Below are positions 9,834 to 19,221 of a DNA stretch of 64,000 bases, piece after piece. The notes beneath the pieces were generated by a model that saw only the letters and a program-made list of their open reading frames with translations, was not told the DNA's origin and did not search any database. Both the position numbers and the translations under genes were made by a program. This stretch comes from Bergeyella cardium (GTDB lineage: Bacteria > Bacteroidota > Bacteroidia > Flavobacteriales > Weeksellaceae). Position 1 is the first letter of the stretch. Each line of letters starts with the position of its first letter. The stretch spans positions 1,010,001 to 1,074,000 of the forward strand of contig NZ_QYCZ01000001.1 in the NCBI RefSeq assembly GCF_003614945.1, in the 5' to 3' direction.

Positions 9834-11981
9834 GTGAAAATAGATAAGACAGATTTACAAGAGCTGGAGTTTCCCGAATTACTTTCGGAGGTAGCGCCTT
9901 TTGCCTATTCCCCAAAAACGGCAGAGCAAATAATGAATTTAGCACCAATGCCACAAGAAAAAGCAGAGGTAGCGCTGAAGAAAACTTCAGAATTCCTTAC
10001 GAGTTTTGAAAGTTCAAATGCGATCCCTTTTAATGAGTATGAGGATATAGAGGCAGATCTCAAGCTGATGATGATTGAAAACTTTCGCCTTGAAAATAAA
10101 GCCTTCATACGGATTAAGAGCATTTCCGAGCAGGTGGGTAGGTTACAAAAATTCTTTCCAACGCTTGCTGAAACTTTCCCCACATTAAATAATGAAGTCC
10201 AGCAACTCATCTTCCGAAAGGAGATTATAGATAAGGTAGATAAGGTCTTCAACCGATTTGGAGAGGTAAAATCTGAAGCATCAGAAGTCTTAAAAACCCT
10301 CCGAATGGAAATAGGGCAGGCGAGGAAGAGCATAGATGAGCACTTTAATAGGACGCTTAGCACTTATGCACAGCAAGATTTTTTAGACGATATCCGCGAG
10401 AGTATAATTGAAGACCAGAGGGTGCTCGCCGTGAAATCTACTTTTAAGAAGAGGGTTGCGGGGCGTGTGTTGGGTATCTCAAAAACAGGTTCCATCACCT
10501 ACATACAGCCCGAGAGCGTAATAAAACCTTATTTCAAACTAAGGGAAAGCCAAGAGGAAGAAAAAAAAGAGATTGACAGAATCCTACGAAAGCTCACCGC
10601 TGAGCTTAGCAAGTTTCAGCCCGAGCTGAGTGCCTACCAGCAGTATATTTTTGACCTTGACCTCACCCGCGCCAAAGCGAAGTTTGCCGAGAAGATACAC
10701 GGCGTACTTCCGAAGATTAATAAGCACCCTACGCTCAGGCTGATAAACGCCTTCCACCCACGGCTCTGGATTCGGAATAATGAGGAAAACAAGCCGATCT
10801 ATCCGCAGAGCCTCACCCTTACCGAGCACAGCAGAATCATCTGCATCTCTGGACCCAATGCAGGCGGTAAGTCCATTACTTTAAAGACAGTTGGGCTCCT
10901 CCAGCTGATGATACAATCGGGGATTTTGGTGCCCGTACATCCCAAATCGGAGATGTTTTTCTTTGATAATATAATGACCGATATCGGAGATAATCAATCC
11001 ATAGAAAACCACCTTTCCACCTATTCCTCTCGATTGAAAAAAATGTCTGGGATGATTCGCAGAGCAAGCGCACAATCATTACTCCTCATTGATGAATTTG
11101 GTACAGGCTCAGACCCCGAGCTCGGTGGAGCACTTGCCGAGAGTTTCCTCGAGTTTTTCTACGAGAAGAGGAGCTTTGCCATCATTACCACTCATTACAC
11201 CAATATCAAACTAAGAGTAGAGCAGCTATCAGCAGCGCAAAATGCCGCTATGCTCTTTGATGAAGACAGCCTCGAGCCGCTTTATAAATTGGAAATAGGG
11301 CAGGCGGGTAGCTCCTTCACTTTTGAAGTAGCGGAGAAGAACAGGATACCGAGGTTCATCATTAAATCTGCTCAGAAAAAAGTGGAGAAAGATGTGGTAA
11401 ATCTCGATAAAACCATCGTAAAACTCCAGCAGGAGAAGTACGAAGTAGAAAAGCTCAAAACCGATTTAGCAGAAAAGAAAGAATCCGTAGCCGATAAGCG
11501 GGAGAATTTGCAGCGACTCAATCAGCAGCTCGAGCAGAAGCTCTACAATTTCCAGAAACTCTACGAAGAGGAGCATAGAAAACTTCAGTTTGGGAATAGG
11601 GTAGAGGCATTTATCGATTCTTACATCAAGGGAAAAGCACGGAAGGAAGTGGTTAAAGATTTCATCAAACTCCTCGAGCAGGAGAAATACCGGAAACTCG
11701 GAGCGGATAAAGACGAGACGAAGCGCTTACAAATCATCAAAAGAAAAATTACCCAACAGCTGAAAAGGCAAGATATAATAGAGAAAATAGCCGAAACCAA
11801 CGAGAAACTCGAAGAGAAAAAGCGAGAAGAGCGGAAGCTCTGGCTAAAGGAAGGTCAGCGCGTGAGAATTATCGGAGGTACAAGTGTAGGTACGATAGAG
11901 AAAATCTCCAAAAACAAGGCGATTATCAATTATGGGAATTTCAAAACCACGATAAACACCGATGAATTGGAGAGGATCTAA
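9834..11981 (+). CDS. MutS2-like ATPase without Smr domain
   Basis: 715-aa MutS-family protein. Helical core/lever region (about 1-320), ATPase domain with Walker A GPNAGGKS at residues 340-347 and Walker B LLIDEFGTGSDP near 418, then a long coiled coil (about 515-660) and a small KOW-like C-terminal beta domain (RVRIIGGTSVGTIEKI). MutS1 mismatch-recognition domains are absent. The C-terminal Smr nuclease domain of classical MutS2 is also absent, so its role (recombination control or rescue of collided ribosomes, as for MutS2) is uncertain. The GTG start is supported by the conserved N-terminus MKIDKTDLQELEFPELL. Confidence 0.88.
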   Translation: MKIDKTDLQELEFPELLSEVAPFAYSPKTAEQIMNLAPMPQEKAEVALKKTSEFLTSFESSNAIPFNEYEDIEADLKLMMIENFRLENKAFIRIKSISEQVGRLQKFFPTLAETFPTLNNEVQQLIFRKEIIDKVDKVFNRFGEVKSEASEVLKTLRMEIGQARKSIDEHFNRTLSTYAQQDFLDDIRESIIEDQRVLAVKSTFKKRVAGRVLGISKTGSITYIQPESVIKPYFKLRESQEEEKKEIDRILRKLTAELSKFQPELSAYQQYIFDLDLTRAKAKFAEKIHGVLPKINKHPTLRLINAFHPRLWIRNNEENKPIYPQSLTLTEHSRIICISGPNAGGKSITLKTVGLLQLMIQSGILVPVHPKSEMFFFDNIMTDIGDNQSIENHLSTYSSRLKKMSGMIRRASAQSLLLIDEFGTGSDPELGGALAESFLEFFYEKRSFAIITTHYTNIKLRVEQLSAAQNAAMLFDEDSLEPLYKLEIGQAGSSFTFEVAEKNRIPRFIIKSAQKKVEKDVVNLDKTIVKLQQEKYEVEKLKTDLAEKKESVADKRENLQRLNQQLEQKLYNFQKLYEEEHRKLQFGNRVEAFIDSYIKGKARKEVVKDFIKLLEQEKYRKLGADKDETKRLQIIKRKITQQLKRQDIIEKIAETNEKLEEKKREERKLWLKEGQRVRIIGGTSVGTIEKISKNKAIINYGNFKTTINTDELERI

Positions 11982-12038
11982 GGCTACATCTCAGTTTTTT
12001 CCTACATTTACGCATTCAAAAAATAAAAATTCTTTATA

Positions 12039-14165
12039 ATGAAAAAGACTCTAATCCATTTAATGGCGCTCTCTGGCATCGTTGCGATGACCAGCTGTGC
12101 TGCAAGTAAAAAAGGAAAGAATCTCCACGCCAACTGCAAAACAGAATGTGCTAAGGAGAATAAAACCTGTAAATCCAAAGACAACCAATGCTGCTCTGCT
12201 AAAGATACAGAGAAGTACGATGGTATCAACCCTGCGTATATGGACACTTCCGTTCGCCCGCAGGATGATTTCTATAGCTTCGTTAATGGCGGTTGGATGA
12301 AAAATGCCGTTATCCCAGCTGATAAAGCCTCTTGGGGTAGCTTTAATGAACTCAGAGAGAAGACCGATGAAGATTGTATGAAAATCCTCAACAATCTACT
12401 TAAAACAAAATATGAGGCAGGCTCCGAAGGAGAAAAAATCCAAAACCTCTACGAGGCATATATGGATATGAGCAAGAGGAACCAAGAGGGATTAAATCCT
12501 GTAAAGGCAGATTTAGCGAAGATAGACGCTATTAAAAATCTAAAAGATTTGCAGAGCTACCTCTCCAAAGCGGTACAGTCTGGTGATAATCCACTCTTTG
12601 GCTGGGGGGTATATTCTGACCTCAAAAACTCAAAGATGAATGCCGTGTATATCGGTGCTCCAAGGCTCGGAATTGGTAAAGATTATTACCAAAAAGAGAG
12701 CAAAGCAAATGATGAGGTGATCGCAAACTATACCCATTTCGTAAGCCAGCTCCTCACTGTATTGGGTTATAAGAATGCAGATGATACGGCGAAGAAAATC
12801 GTAGCCTTTGAGAAGTCCGTCGCTAAAAAACTCCTCACCAATGAAGAGGGGAGAGATGCCAACAAACGCTACAATCCTAAAACAATGGATGAGCTCGCTA
12901 CTCTTTCTAAAAACATCAATTTGCCTGCATACCTCAAAGCATCGGGTGCAGATATCAATATCGCCATTGTAGGTGAGCAAAGATTCTATGAGAGCTTTGA
13001 TGCTTTCATCAATCAAAAAAACCTCCCTCTTCTTAAAGATTATTTAAAACTTAGATTAATTTCAGGGGCAGCGTCCGAGCTTGATGAGAAGATGGACAAA
13101 ATCTCCTTTGATTTCTATGGAAAAACAATGCAGGGGCAGCAGGAGCAAAGGGCGAGGAATAAAAGAGCACTCTCGCTTATCAATGGCGTACTCGGTGAGG
13201 CATTCGGCAAGCTCTATGTAGACCAATACTTCCCTGCGGAGGCTAAGGCAGAGATGGAAGTGCTCATCAGCTACTTGCTGAAATCTTATAAACAGCACAT
13301 CTCTAACCTCGACTGGATGTCCAGCGAAACCAAAGTAAAAGCACTTGACAAGCTCAGCAAATTCACCGTAAAAGTAGCCTATCCAGATAAGTGGAAGGAT
13401 TATTCCGACCTCCATATACAAAAAGGGGAATCCCTCTACACGATGCTAAAAAAAGTCTCAGAATGGAGATTCCAGCGAATGCTAAAAGAAGACCTCAACA
13501 AGCCAGTGGATAGGTCTAAATGGGGAATGACACCGCAGACCGTAAACGCTTATTACAGCGCTACGAATAATGAAATCGTCTTCCCAGCAGCTATTTTGCA
13601 AGCGCCTTTCTTCGATTTCAAGGCAGACCCAGCGGTTAATTTCGGAGGCATAGGAGCCGTTATCGGGCACGAAATCTCTCACGGATTTGATGATGGAGGA
13701 GCAAGATTTGACGGCAATGGAAACCTCAACAACTGGTGGACGGATACCGACCGAAAGAACTTCGATGCAAAAGTAAAACAGCTCGCCGACCAGTACAGCA
13801 GCTACGAACCTGTGAAAGGGCACTTCGTGAACGGGACATTCACCAGTGGAGAAAATATCGCTGACCTCGGTGGCGTAGCTATCGGAATTGATGCACTGAA
13901 AATGTACCTCAAAGATAATGGCGAGGTAGGGAAAATCAATGGATTTACTCAGAGCCAGCGCTTCTTTATGAGCTGGGCAACCGTATGGCGCACAAAATCT
14001 ACTGAGAAATATATGATGAACCAAGTAAAGACCGATCCGCACACCCCTGGCTATTTCAGGAGCTTCGGACCGATAGTAAATGTAGATGAGTGGTACAAAG
14101 CCTTCGATGTAAAGGAAGGCGATAAGCTCTACAAAAAACCTGCTGACAGGATTAAAATCTGGTAA
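12039..14165 (+). CDS. pepO: M13 family metallopeptidase (neprilysin/PepO-like), lipoprotein
   Basis: 708-aa zinc endopeptidase for oligopeptides. The lipoprotein signal ends in MTSC (Cys20), then a Cys/Lys-rich linker, then the peptidase body. The zinc motif HEISH is at residues 544-548, followed by the family-typical GFDDGGARFD and the third-ligand motif ENIADLGG. The NAYY substrate-binding motif lies at about 505. The C-terminus ends in IW, close to the usual WC/W end of the family. The second extracellular peptidase lipoprotein in this window. Confidence 0.93.
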   Translation: MKKTLIHLMALSGIVAMTSCAASKKGKNLHANCKTECAKENKTCKSKDNQCCSAKDTEKYDGINPAYMDTSVRPQDDFYSFVNGGWMKNAVIPADKASWGSFNELREKTDEDCMKILNNLLKTKYEAGSEGEKIQNLYEAYMDMSKRNQEGLNPVKADLAKIDAIKNLKDLQSYLSKAVQSGDNPLFGWGVYSDLKNSKMNAVYIGAPRLGIGKDYYQKESKANDEVIANYTHFVSQLLTVLGYKNADDTAKKIVAFEKSVAKKLLTNEEGRDANKRYNPKTMDELATLSKNINLPAYLKASGADINIAIVGEQRFYESFDAFINQKNLPLLKDYLKLRLISGAASELDEKMDKISFDFYGKTMQGQQEQRARNKRALSLINGVLGEAFGKLYVDQYFPAEAKAEMEVLISYLLKSYKQHISNLDWMSSETKVKALDKLSKFTVKVAYPDKWKDYSDLHIQKGESLYTMLKKVSEWRFQRMLKEDLNKPVDRSKWGMTPQTVNAYYSATNNEIVFPAAILQAPFFDFKADPAVNFGGIGAVIGHEISHGFDDGGARFDGNGNLNNWWTDTDRKNFDAKVKQLADQYSSYEPVKGHFVNGTFTSGENIADLGGVAIGIDALKMYLKDNGEVGKINGFTQSQRFFMSWATVWRTKSTEKYMMNQVKTDPHTPGYFRSFGPIVNVDEWYKAFDVKEGDKLYKKPADRIKIW

Positions 14166-14188
14166 GCCTCGATTTCTTTAAAATATTC

Positions 14189-14218
14189 GTCCGCTCCGTA
14201 GTGGGGCGGACTTTTTTT
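14189..14218 (+). terminator. terminator after the M13 peptidase gene
   Basis: GTCCGCTCC (14189-14197), loop GTAGT, GGGGCGGAC (14203-14211), then seven T. Confidence 0.9.
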
Positions 14219-14348
14219 ATCCCATTTCTTTTTTTAGAAACACTATTTAACATAATGTGAATTATAGTAAAATTATATTTAGTAATAAGTTTATACAAAC
14301 TAATGGAGCCTTCCATAATAAATCTTTCTATTATTTCCTTTTTTTAAT

Positions 14349-14905
14349 CAAAACAAGGCTACTTAGAATTCTAAGTAGCCTTATCAATAATATAGTTATG
14401 AAAGAAATTATTTCTTCTTCTTAGGAGCAACTTTCCTTACCGGTGCTTTCTTAGCAGAAGCTTTTCCTTTTGCAGAAGTAGTTACTTTTTTCTTAGCTAC
14501 GGGTACATCTGACTTGGATAGAGCTTCCCACTCACTTCCCGTGATGTGGAGAACTTCTACTCTTCTGTCTTTTTGTCGTTCCGCATCACTTGCTGTTGCT
14601 GGTACAGTAGCTTCTTTAGAGCCCATACCTTTAGATTTTAATTGATCTGCTGGTACACCTCTCTCTTCAAGAGCTTGTACTACTGCTGCTGCTCGCTCTC
14701 TTGAAAGTTTCAAGTTGTAAGCCTCGTTACCTTTTTTATCGGTATGACCCACAAGAAGATAAGTGCCTCCTTTAGAATCTTTGATAATCTTAGCTGCAGT
14801 ATCTAATTTCTTATTAGATTCTGGGTTGATGGTAGCTTTACCAAAGTTGAACAAGATATCTTTCAGAGCAAGAGTAACTTCTTTAGCTACAGTTTCGTGA
14901 GCTTT
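14349..14905 (-). repeat. 557-bp near-identical repeat, copy A
   Basis: Matches 29705-30261 on the other strand with seven base differences (98.7%). It covers the OmpA domain, the stop codon, the 3' untranslated region and the palindromic terminator. Confidence 0.95.
14355..14382. terminator. perfect 28-bp palindromic terminator of the first ompA-like gene
   Basis: A 28-base perfect palindrome, AAGGCTACTTAGAA and its complement, followed on the minus strand by TGTTTTG. The identical palindrome follows the second ompA-like gene at 30228-30255. The rest of the gap from 14219 to 14354 shows nothing recognisable. Confidence 0.85.
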
Positions 14906-16546
14906 AGGGCAACCGAAGTTTTCTACTAAACCAGGTACGGTAGGGCATTTATCATCTTTATCGAGTACGCCATCGCCGTCTGTATCTGACCAAGGGCAGC
15001 CGTTGTTTTCAATAGCTCCTGCTACATCTGGGCAAGCATCGTCTTTATCGAGTACGCCATCGCCATCCGTATCTGGCCAAGGACAACCGTTGTTCTCCAC
15101 TGGTCCTGCTATATATGGGCATTGATCATCCTTATCAAACACACCATCACCATCAGAATCTATCGGTGATTCTACAGGTGGCACAATAGCTTTGGCCTGC
15201 TTTTTAAATAATTCAAAATGCAATCCTAAATACGCATTAGCACCTTTTGATTCTGTAAACAATAATTTAAGGTCATCAGAGCCAAGGGACAGAGGTCCTA
15301 CTCTAAAGGCTAAACCTGGTTTGAAATCTTTACTCATCAGATTATAGGATAAAGGCACGGAAACATCAAACCATTTGCTTTCGAATCTCGGAGCAACACC
15401 TACGAAATTATAATAATAAGGATTTGTAGAATTGGTTTTTACTACATTGATTGATGCATTAGCACTTATGAAAAATTTCTTAGTAATAGCATAATCTCCA
15501 TAAACATTTAAGTTTGTAGGCAGGCTGGTTGTAAGCTCTCTATTTGTAGTTCTTACTACGCTAAGCCCTTTAGATTGTAAATAATCTGCCGTAGAAATAA
15601 GATCTAAAAGGTCAATACTACTCGCATCTATATTTACACCAGAGCCCTTTATAGACATAAAGTTAAGATTCTTATACTTGATAGAACCTATATCATTAAC
15701 CGCAATACCAAATTTGAAAGCATAGGGCTTCTCTGCGTTATTCCCTTTAAGTTCTAATTCAGCACCGAAATCCCCGCCAAAACCTGTTCCGGCATTAGGA
15801 GAAGAGAAAGGTTTCCTAAGGGTTTCTTCAAGATTTTCATTATCTAAATTTGTATAAAATTCCCAATCTATATTATTAAAATTGATAGTTGAATTTGTAA
15901 TACTGAAATTATAGTTTAAATCATACCTCTTGCTGATAAAACTATTGTATGCTAATCCTCTATAATATTTAAGAGCCGCTCCTAATGATAGTCTGAGTTT
16001 ATCATTATCTACAACAATATAAGCTCCCTTTACTCCTAAATCTAAAATACCATTAGCATTAAGATTAAATTCTTGATTATCCTTTATTGCAATATTATTT
16101 TTGAAATTTTTATTGAGAACATTGATGAAATCAGAATTTATATTGTCCCCCTGTGCAAAAGTTCTTACTCTTGAACTGAAACCAAATCCCAATCTATCAC
16201 CTGCTGTAAACTGGAAAGATGGAGCTAATGCCTCCCCTATTACACCAAAACTTAGCCTCTTCTGACCAGCATCATAAGATAATCCCTGACCAAGTGTATT
16301 AAGACCTAAGTCTTTAAAATTATCAACACCTGTAAACTTGTAATAATCATTATCAAGCATTGCATTAACACTAATAAGATTTACAGACAACCTCACTTTC
16401 TTATCTGCAACCTTTGCAGGGCTATACTGCCCGCCATAGACTCCTGAGTAATTGCTATTACTCAATCCTAAATACTTTTGAGCCGAGAGCTCAGTGGTAG
16501 AGAAAATTCCTAAAAGAACCCCTGCTACAATTACTTTCCTTTTCAT
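14408..16546 (-). CDS. OmpA family protein with thrombospondin type-3 repeats (copy A)
   Basis: 712-aa outer-membrane protein. Signal peptide (ends ELSA, then Q), an N-terminal beta-rich DUF5723-like barrel (about 25-460), three calcium-binding TSP3-type repeats with DSDGDG/DTDGDG cores (about 465-560), an OmpA peptidoglycan-binding domain (about 570-675: ILFNFGKATINPES through GHTDKKGNEAYNLKLSRERA), and a Lys/Ala-rich tail. It links outer membrane and cell wall. It starts 14 bases after the ffh stop, so it may be read with ffh. A paralogue with two TSP3 repeats lies at 28.1-30.2 kb; the last 165 codons and the terminator are nearly identical in DNA. Confidence 0.92.
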   Translation of the reverse strand: MKRKVIVAGVLLGIFSTTELSAQKYLGLSNSNYSGVYGGQYSPAKVADKKVRLSVNLISVNAMLDNDYYKFTGVDNFKDLGLNTLGQGLSYDAGQKRLSFGVIGEALAPSFQFTAGDRLGFGFSSRVRTFAQGDNINSDFINVLNKNFKNNIAIKDNQEFNLNANGILDLGVKGAYIVVDNDKLRLSLGAALKYYRGLAYNSFISKRYDLNYNFSITNSTINFNNIDWEFYTNLDNENLEETLRKPFSSPNAGTGFGGDFGAELELKGNNAEKPYAFKFGIAVNDIGSIKYKNLNFMSIKGSGVNIDASSIDLLDLISTADYLQSKGLSVVRTTNRELTTSLPTNLNVYGDYAITKKFFISANASINVVKTNSTNPYYYNFVGVAPRFESKWFDVSVPLSYNLMSKDFKPGLAFRVGPLSLGSDDLKLLFTESKGANAYLGLHFELFKKQAKAIVPPVESPIDSDGDGVFDKDDQCPYIAGPVENNGCPWPDTDGDGVLDKDDACPDVAGAIENNGCPWSDTDGDGVLDKDDKCPTVPGLVENFGCPKAHETVAKEVTLALKDILFNFGKATINPESNKKLDTAAKIIKDSKGGTYLLVGHTDKKGNEAYNLKLSRERAAAVVQALEERGVPADQLKSKGMGSKEATVPATASDAERQKDRRVEVLHITGSEWEALSKSDVPVAKKKVTTSAKGKASAKKAPVRKVAPKKKK

Positions 16547-16560
16547 TTTATATATAGTTT

Positions 16561-17934
16561 TTATCTACCGAACATTTTCCCAAGACCACCCAAGCCAGGC
16601 ATATTACCGCCCATTTTGCTCATCATCTGCATCATTTGTTTTCCTTGTGGGCCCTGCATCATTTTCATTACTTTTCCCATTTGGTCAAACTGCTTCATCA
16701 GCTGATTTACTTCCTCCAACTTTCTTCCGGATCCTTTGGCAATACGGTTTTTCCTTTGGGTATTGATGATGGAAGGCTTCCTTCTCTCCTCTGGGGTCAT
16801 AGAATAAATAATCGCTTCTATATGCTTAAAGGCATCGTCATTAATATCTATATCTTTCACCGCTTTCCCTACTCCTGGTATCATTCCTACAAGGTCTTTC
16901 ATATTCCCCATCTTCTTGATCTGGTTGATTTGTTTAAGGAAGTCATCAAAGCCGAATTCATTCTTTGCAATTTTCTTTTGGAGTTTCTTTGCTTCCTCTT
17001 CATCAAACTGCTCCTGAGCTCTCTCTACAAGGGAAACCACATCTCCCATTCCGAGGATTCTATCCGCCATTCGCTCTGGATAGAAGAGGTCAAGAGCTTC
17101 CATTTTCTCACCTGTGGAGATAAACTTAATCGGCTTTTCTACTACGGAACGGATGGTAAGCGCTGCCCCCCCTCTCGTATCGCCATCTAATTTTGTGAGG
17201 ACTACCCCATCAAAGTTAAGGACATCATTAAAGGCTTTTGCGGTATTTACGGCATCCTGACCCGTCATAGAATCTACTACAAAGAGGGTTTCCTGAGGTT
17301 TAATGGTCTGGTGAACGGTCTTTATCTCGTTCATCATCTCCTCATCTACCGCGAGGCGACCAGCCGTATCTATTATTACGACATCAAAGCCGTTGGATTT
17401 TGCATAATGAATTGCATTCTCTGCAATAAGGGCAGGATTTTTATTCCCCTCCTCAGTGTATACCTCTACGCCTGTCTGGGTACCGAGTACTTTCAGCTGG
17501 TCTATCGCTGCGGGTCTATACACATCGCAAGCTACGAGCAGAGGTTTCTTTGATTTTTTTGTCTTTAAGAAATTGGAGAGCTTGCCAGAGAAGGTCGTTT
17601 TTCCCGAACCTTGAAGCCCTGCGATAAGGATAATGCTCGGCTTCCCTGAGAGGTTGATGCCCTCCTGCGAGCCTCCCATCAGCTCTACAAGTTCATCGTG
17701 CACAATCTTCGTCATCAGCTGCCCTGGCGTAAGGGAGGTCAGCACATTCTGACCGATTGCCTTATCCTGCACCCTCTTCGTAAGGTCTTTTGCTACTTTA
17801 TAATTTACATCGGCATCTACGAGTGCTCGTCGTATTTCCTTTACGGTTTCCGCTACATTAATCTCGGTAATCTTCCCCCTCCCTGAGAGGCTGTGCAATG
17901 CCTTGTCTAATTTATCTTGTAAGCTATTAAACAT
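16561..17934 (-). CDS. ffh: signal recognition particle GTPase Ffh
   Basis: 457-aa protein that binds signal sequences on ribosomes and, with SRP RNA, delivers nascent membrane proteins to FtsY. The N domain is followed by the GTPase domain with P-loop GLQGSGKTT (residues 106-114), DTAGRL and TKLDGD motifs. The C-terminal Met-rich M domain runs from about 325 to the end (QMGKVMKMMQGPQ and a Gly/Met tail). Its RNA partner, ffs, is at 61.66 kb. Own promoter box at 17968-17975; the ompA-like gene follows 14 bases downstream. Confidence 0.97.
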   Translation of the reverse strand: MFNSLQDKLDKALHSLSGRGKITEINVAETVKEIRRALVDADVNYKVAKDLTKRVQDKAIGQNVLTSLTPGQLMTKIVHDELVELMGGSQEGINLSGKPSIILIAGLQGSGKTTFSGKLSNFLKTKKSKKPLLVACDVYRPAAIDQLKVLGTQTGVEVYTEEGNKNPALIAENAIHYAKSNGFDVVIIDTAGRLAVDEEMMNEIKTVHQTIKPQETLFVVDSMTGQDAVNTAKAFNDVLNFDGVVLTKLDGDTRGGAALTIRSVVEKPIKFISTGEKMEALDLFYPERMADRILGMGDVVSLVERAQEQFDEEEAKKLQKKIAKNEFGFDDFLKQINQIKKMGNMKDLVGMIPGVGKAVKDIDINDDAFKHIEAIIYSMTPEERRKPSIINTQRKNRIAKGSGRKLEEVNQLMKQFDQMGKVMKMMQGPQGKQMMQMMSKMGGNMPGLGGLGKMFGR

Positions 17935-17967
17935 ATTTCTTTTTTAACAATTTTTAATAATTAAATG

Positions 17968-17975
17968 CAAATATA
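17968..17975 (-). promoter_or_regulatory. -7 box of the ffh promoter
   Basis: TATATTTG on the minus strand, 33 bases before the ATG at 17934. Confidence 0.55.
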
Positions 17976-18223
17976 ATAAAATCCTTATTGGAATAGTTTA
18001 GCATCTAAGGCTTTTTTTATAAAGTATCTCCTGAAATTTTTACTTAAAAAATGTAGTCTATAATTATTAACAGATATCCATCACCCCAGCTTTCTTCACC
18101 TGTCAGAATGGGGCAAAAATAAGTTTGGGAATGTAGTCTGGGTGTCCTAATAGGATAAGTACTCATCATATAACGACAGGATAATTACCTGTTGCAGTGT
18201 TTTATTATATGATAAGAAATAAT

Positions 18224-18231
18224 TACTTTTG
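18224..18231 (+). promoter_or_regulatory. -7 box upstream of purC leader
   Basis: TACTTTTG on the plus strand, in the 550-base gap between ffh and purC. The nearest TTG (18192-18194) is 29 bases away, too far for a normal -33 element. No other good box lies nearer purC, so this may start a leader of about 250 bases. Confidence 0.45.
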
Positions 18232-18235
18232 CCAA

Positions 18236-18457
18236 ATGATAACAGGAGTTATTAGAAATCATTTTCACTCAAAAGACTTAGGCTATCTGTATGGAGAGAT
18301 ACAGATGGCTGTTTTTGTAAGGTCTTTTCAATATCAATCCTTAAAAAAATAGCATAATGACCGTACCCAGCGCTTTATTTTACCTTCTAAAAAGTTTTTC
18401 GCAGAGCATTTGGGAGGCAGTGCGGTCTTTCTATTCATCCTATTGAGAAAAAGTTAA
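18236..18457 (+). pseudogene. possible relict or leader open frame with an in-frame TAG
   Basis: An ATG 5 bases after the -7 box opens a frame of 38 codons ending in TAG (18350-18352). The same frame continues for 34 more codons to a TAA at 18455-18457 and reads like protein ([19 protein letters not shown], then a basic end). It could be a short leader peptide, a gene broken by a nonsense change, or chance. A hairpin with a T-run lies inside the first half. No homologue is named. The remaining gap (17976-18223) holds GC-rich stretches such as CACCCC...GGGG but nothing I can identify. Confidence 0.3.
18282..18316 (+). terminator. possible attenuator or small-RNA terminator upstream of purC
   Basis: GCTATCTGTAT (18282-18292), loop GGAGAG, ATACAGATGGC (18299-18309): 11 pairs including one T-G, followed by TGTTTTTG. 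It sits about 80 bases after the -7 box at 18224 and 170 bases before purC. Confidence 0.5.
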
Positions 18458-18486
18458 TTTATATAATCATCATTAAAAAAGTAAAA

Positions 18487-19206
18487 ATGAACCAGAAATT
18501 AGAAATGCTTTATGAAGGCAAAGCCAAACAGATTTATGCCACTGAAAACCCAGAGGAGATCATCGTTTATTTTAAAGATGATGCCACCGCTTTTAACGCT
18601 CAGAAGAAAGGGCAAGTAAAGCTGAAGGGCGAGATGAACAATGCGATTACTACCCTTATTTTTGAGTATTTGCAAACTAAGGGTATCCCTACGCATTTCA
18701 TCAAACAATTGAATGAAAAGGAGCAGCTGGTGAAGAAAGTTTCCATTATTCCATTGGAATTTGTGGTGAGGAACTATGCTGCGGGGAGTATGGCACAGCG
18801 ACTGGGCGTGGAGGAAGGCATAAAATCCCCCGTTACCATCTTTGATATTTGCTATAAAGATGACGCCCTTGGAGACCCGCTCATCAATGACCATCACGCG
18901 GTATTCTTAGGTGCTGCTTCGTATGAGGAGCTCGGTGAGATGTATGCTCTGGCAGGGAAAATCAATGATGCACTCAAAGAGCTGTTTGATAAAATCAATA
19001 TTATCCTCGTTGATTTCAAGATTGAGCTCGGGAAGACGGCAGATGGGAAAATCATCCTCGCCGATGAAATCTCCCCAGATACTTGCAGGCTTTGGGATAA
19101 AGACACACTGAAAAAATTAGATAAAGACCGCTTCCGAAGAGACCTTGGCGATGTTACAGAAGCCTATGTAGAAATCTACCACCGATTGAAAGCGCTTTTA
19201 GGATAA
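18487..19206 (+). CDS. purC: SAICAR synthetase
   Basis: Joins aspartate to CAIR in purine synthesis (step 8 in bacteria); cytoplasmic. 239 aa, the usual short monofunctional form. Family motifs seen: [12 protein letters not shown] at the N-terminus (ATP site), [30 protein letters not shown] and [12 protein letters not shown] (substrate-binding). The start ATG follows an A-rich stretch. purF begins 15 bases after the stop, so the two form an operon. A 280-base leader with a hairpin upstream may control it. Confidence 0.97.
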   Translation: MNQKLEMLYEGKAKQIYATENPEEIIVYFKDDATAFNAQKKGQVKLKGEMNNAITTLIFEYLQTKGIPTHFIKQLNEKEQLVKKVSIIPLEFVVRNYAAGSMAQRLGVEEGIKSPVTIFDICYKDDALGDPLINDHHAVFLGAASYEELGEMYALAGKINDALKELFDKINIILVDFKIELGKTADGKIILADEISPDTCRLWDKDTLKKLDKDRFRRDLGDVTEAYVEIYHRLKALLG

Positions 19207-19221
19207 GCAAGAAAAAAAGAG

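Noticed and set aside
13482-14042. Antisense gene of 186 codons inside the M13 peptidase gene
   Set aside because: It is fully contained in a well-supported gene on the other strand, has no domain or promoter, and its codons follow the shadow of the peptidase.
18080-18145. Minus-strand small gene starting GTG at about 18100 behind a TATTTTTG box (18114-18121)
   Set aside because: The frame stops after ten codons and no -33 element is present, so it is most likely chance.
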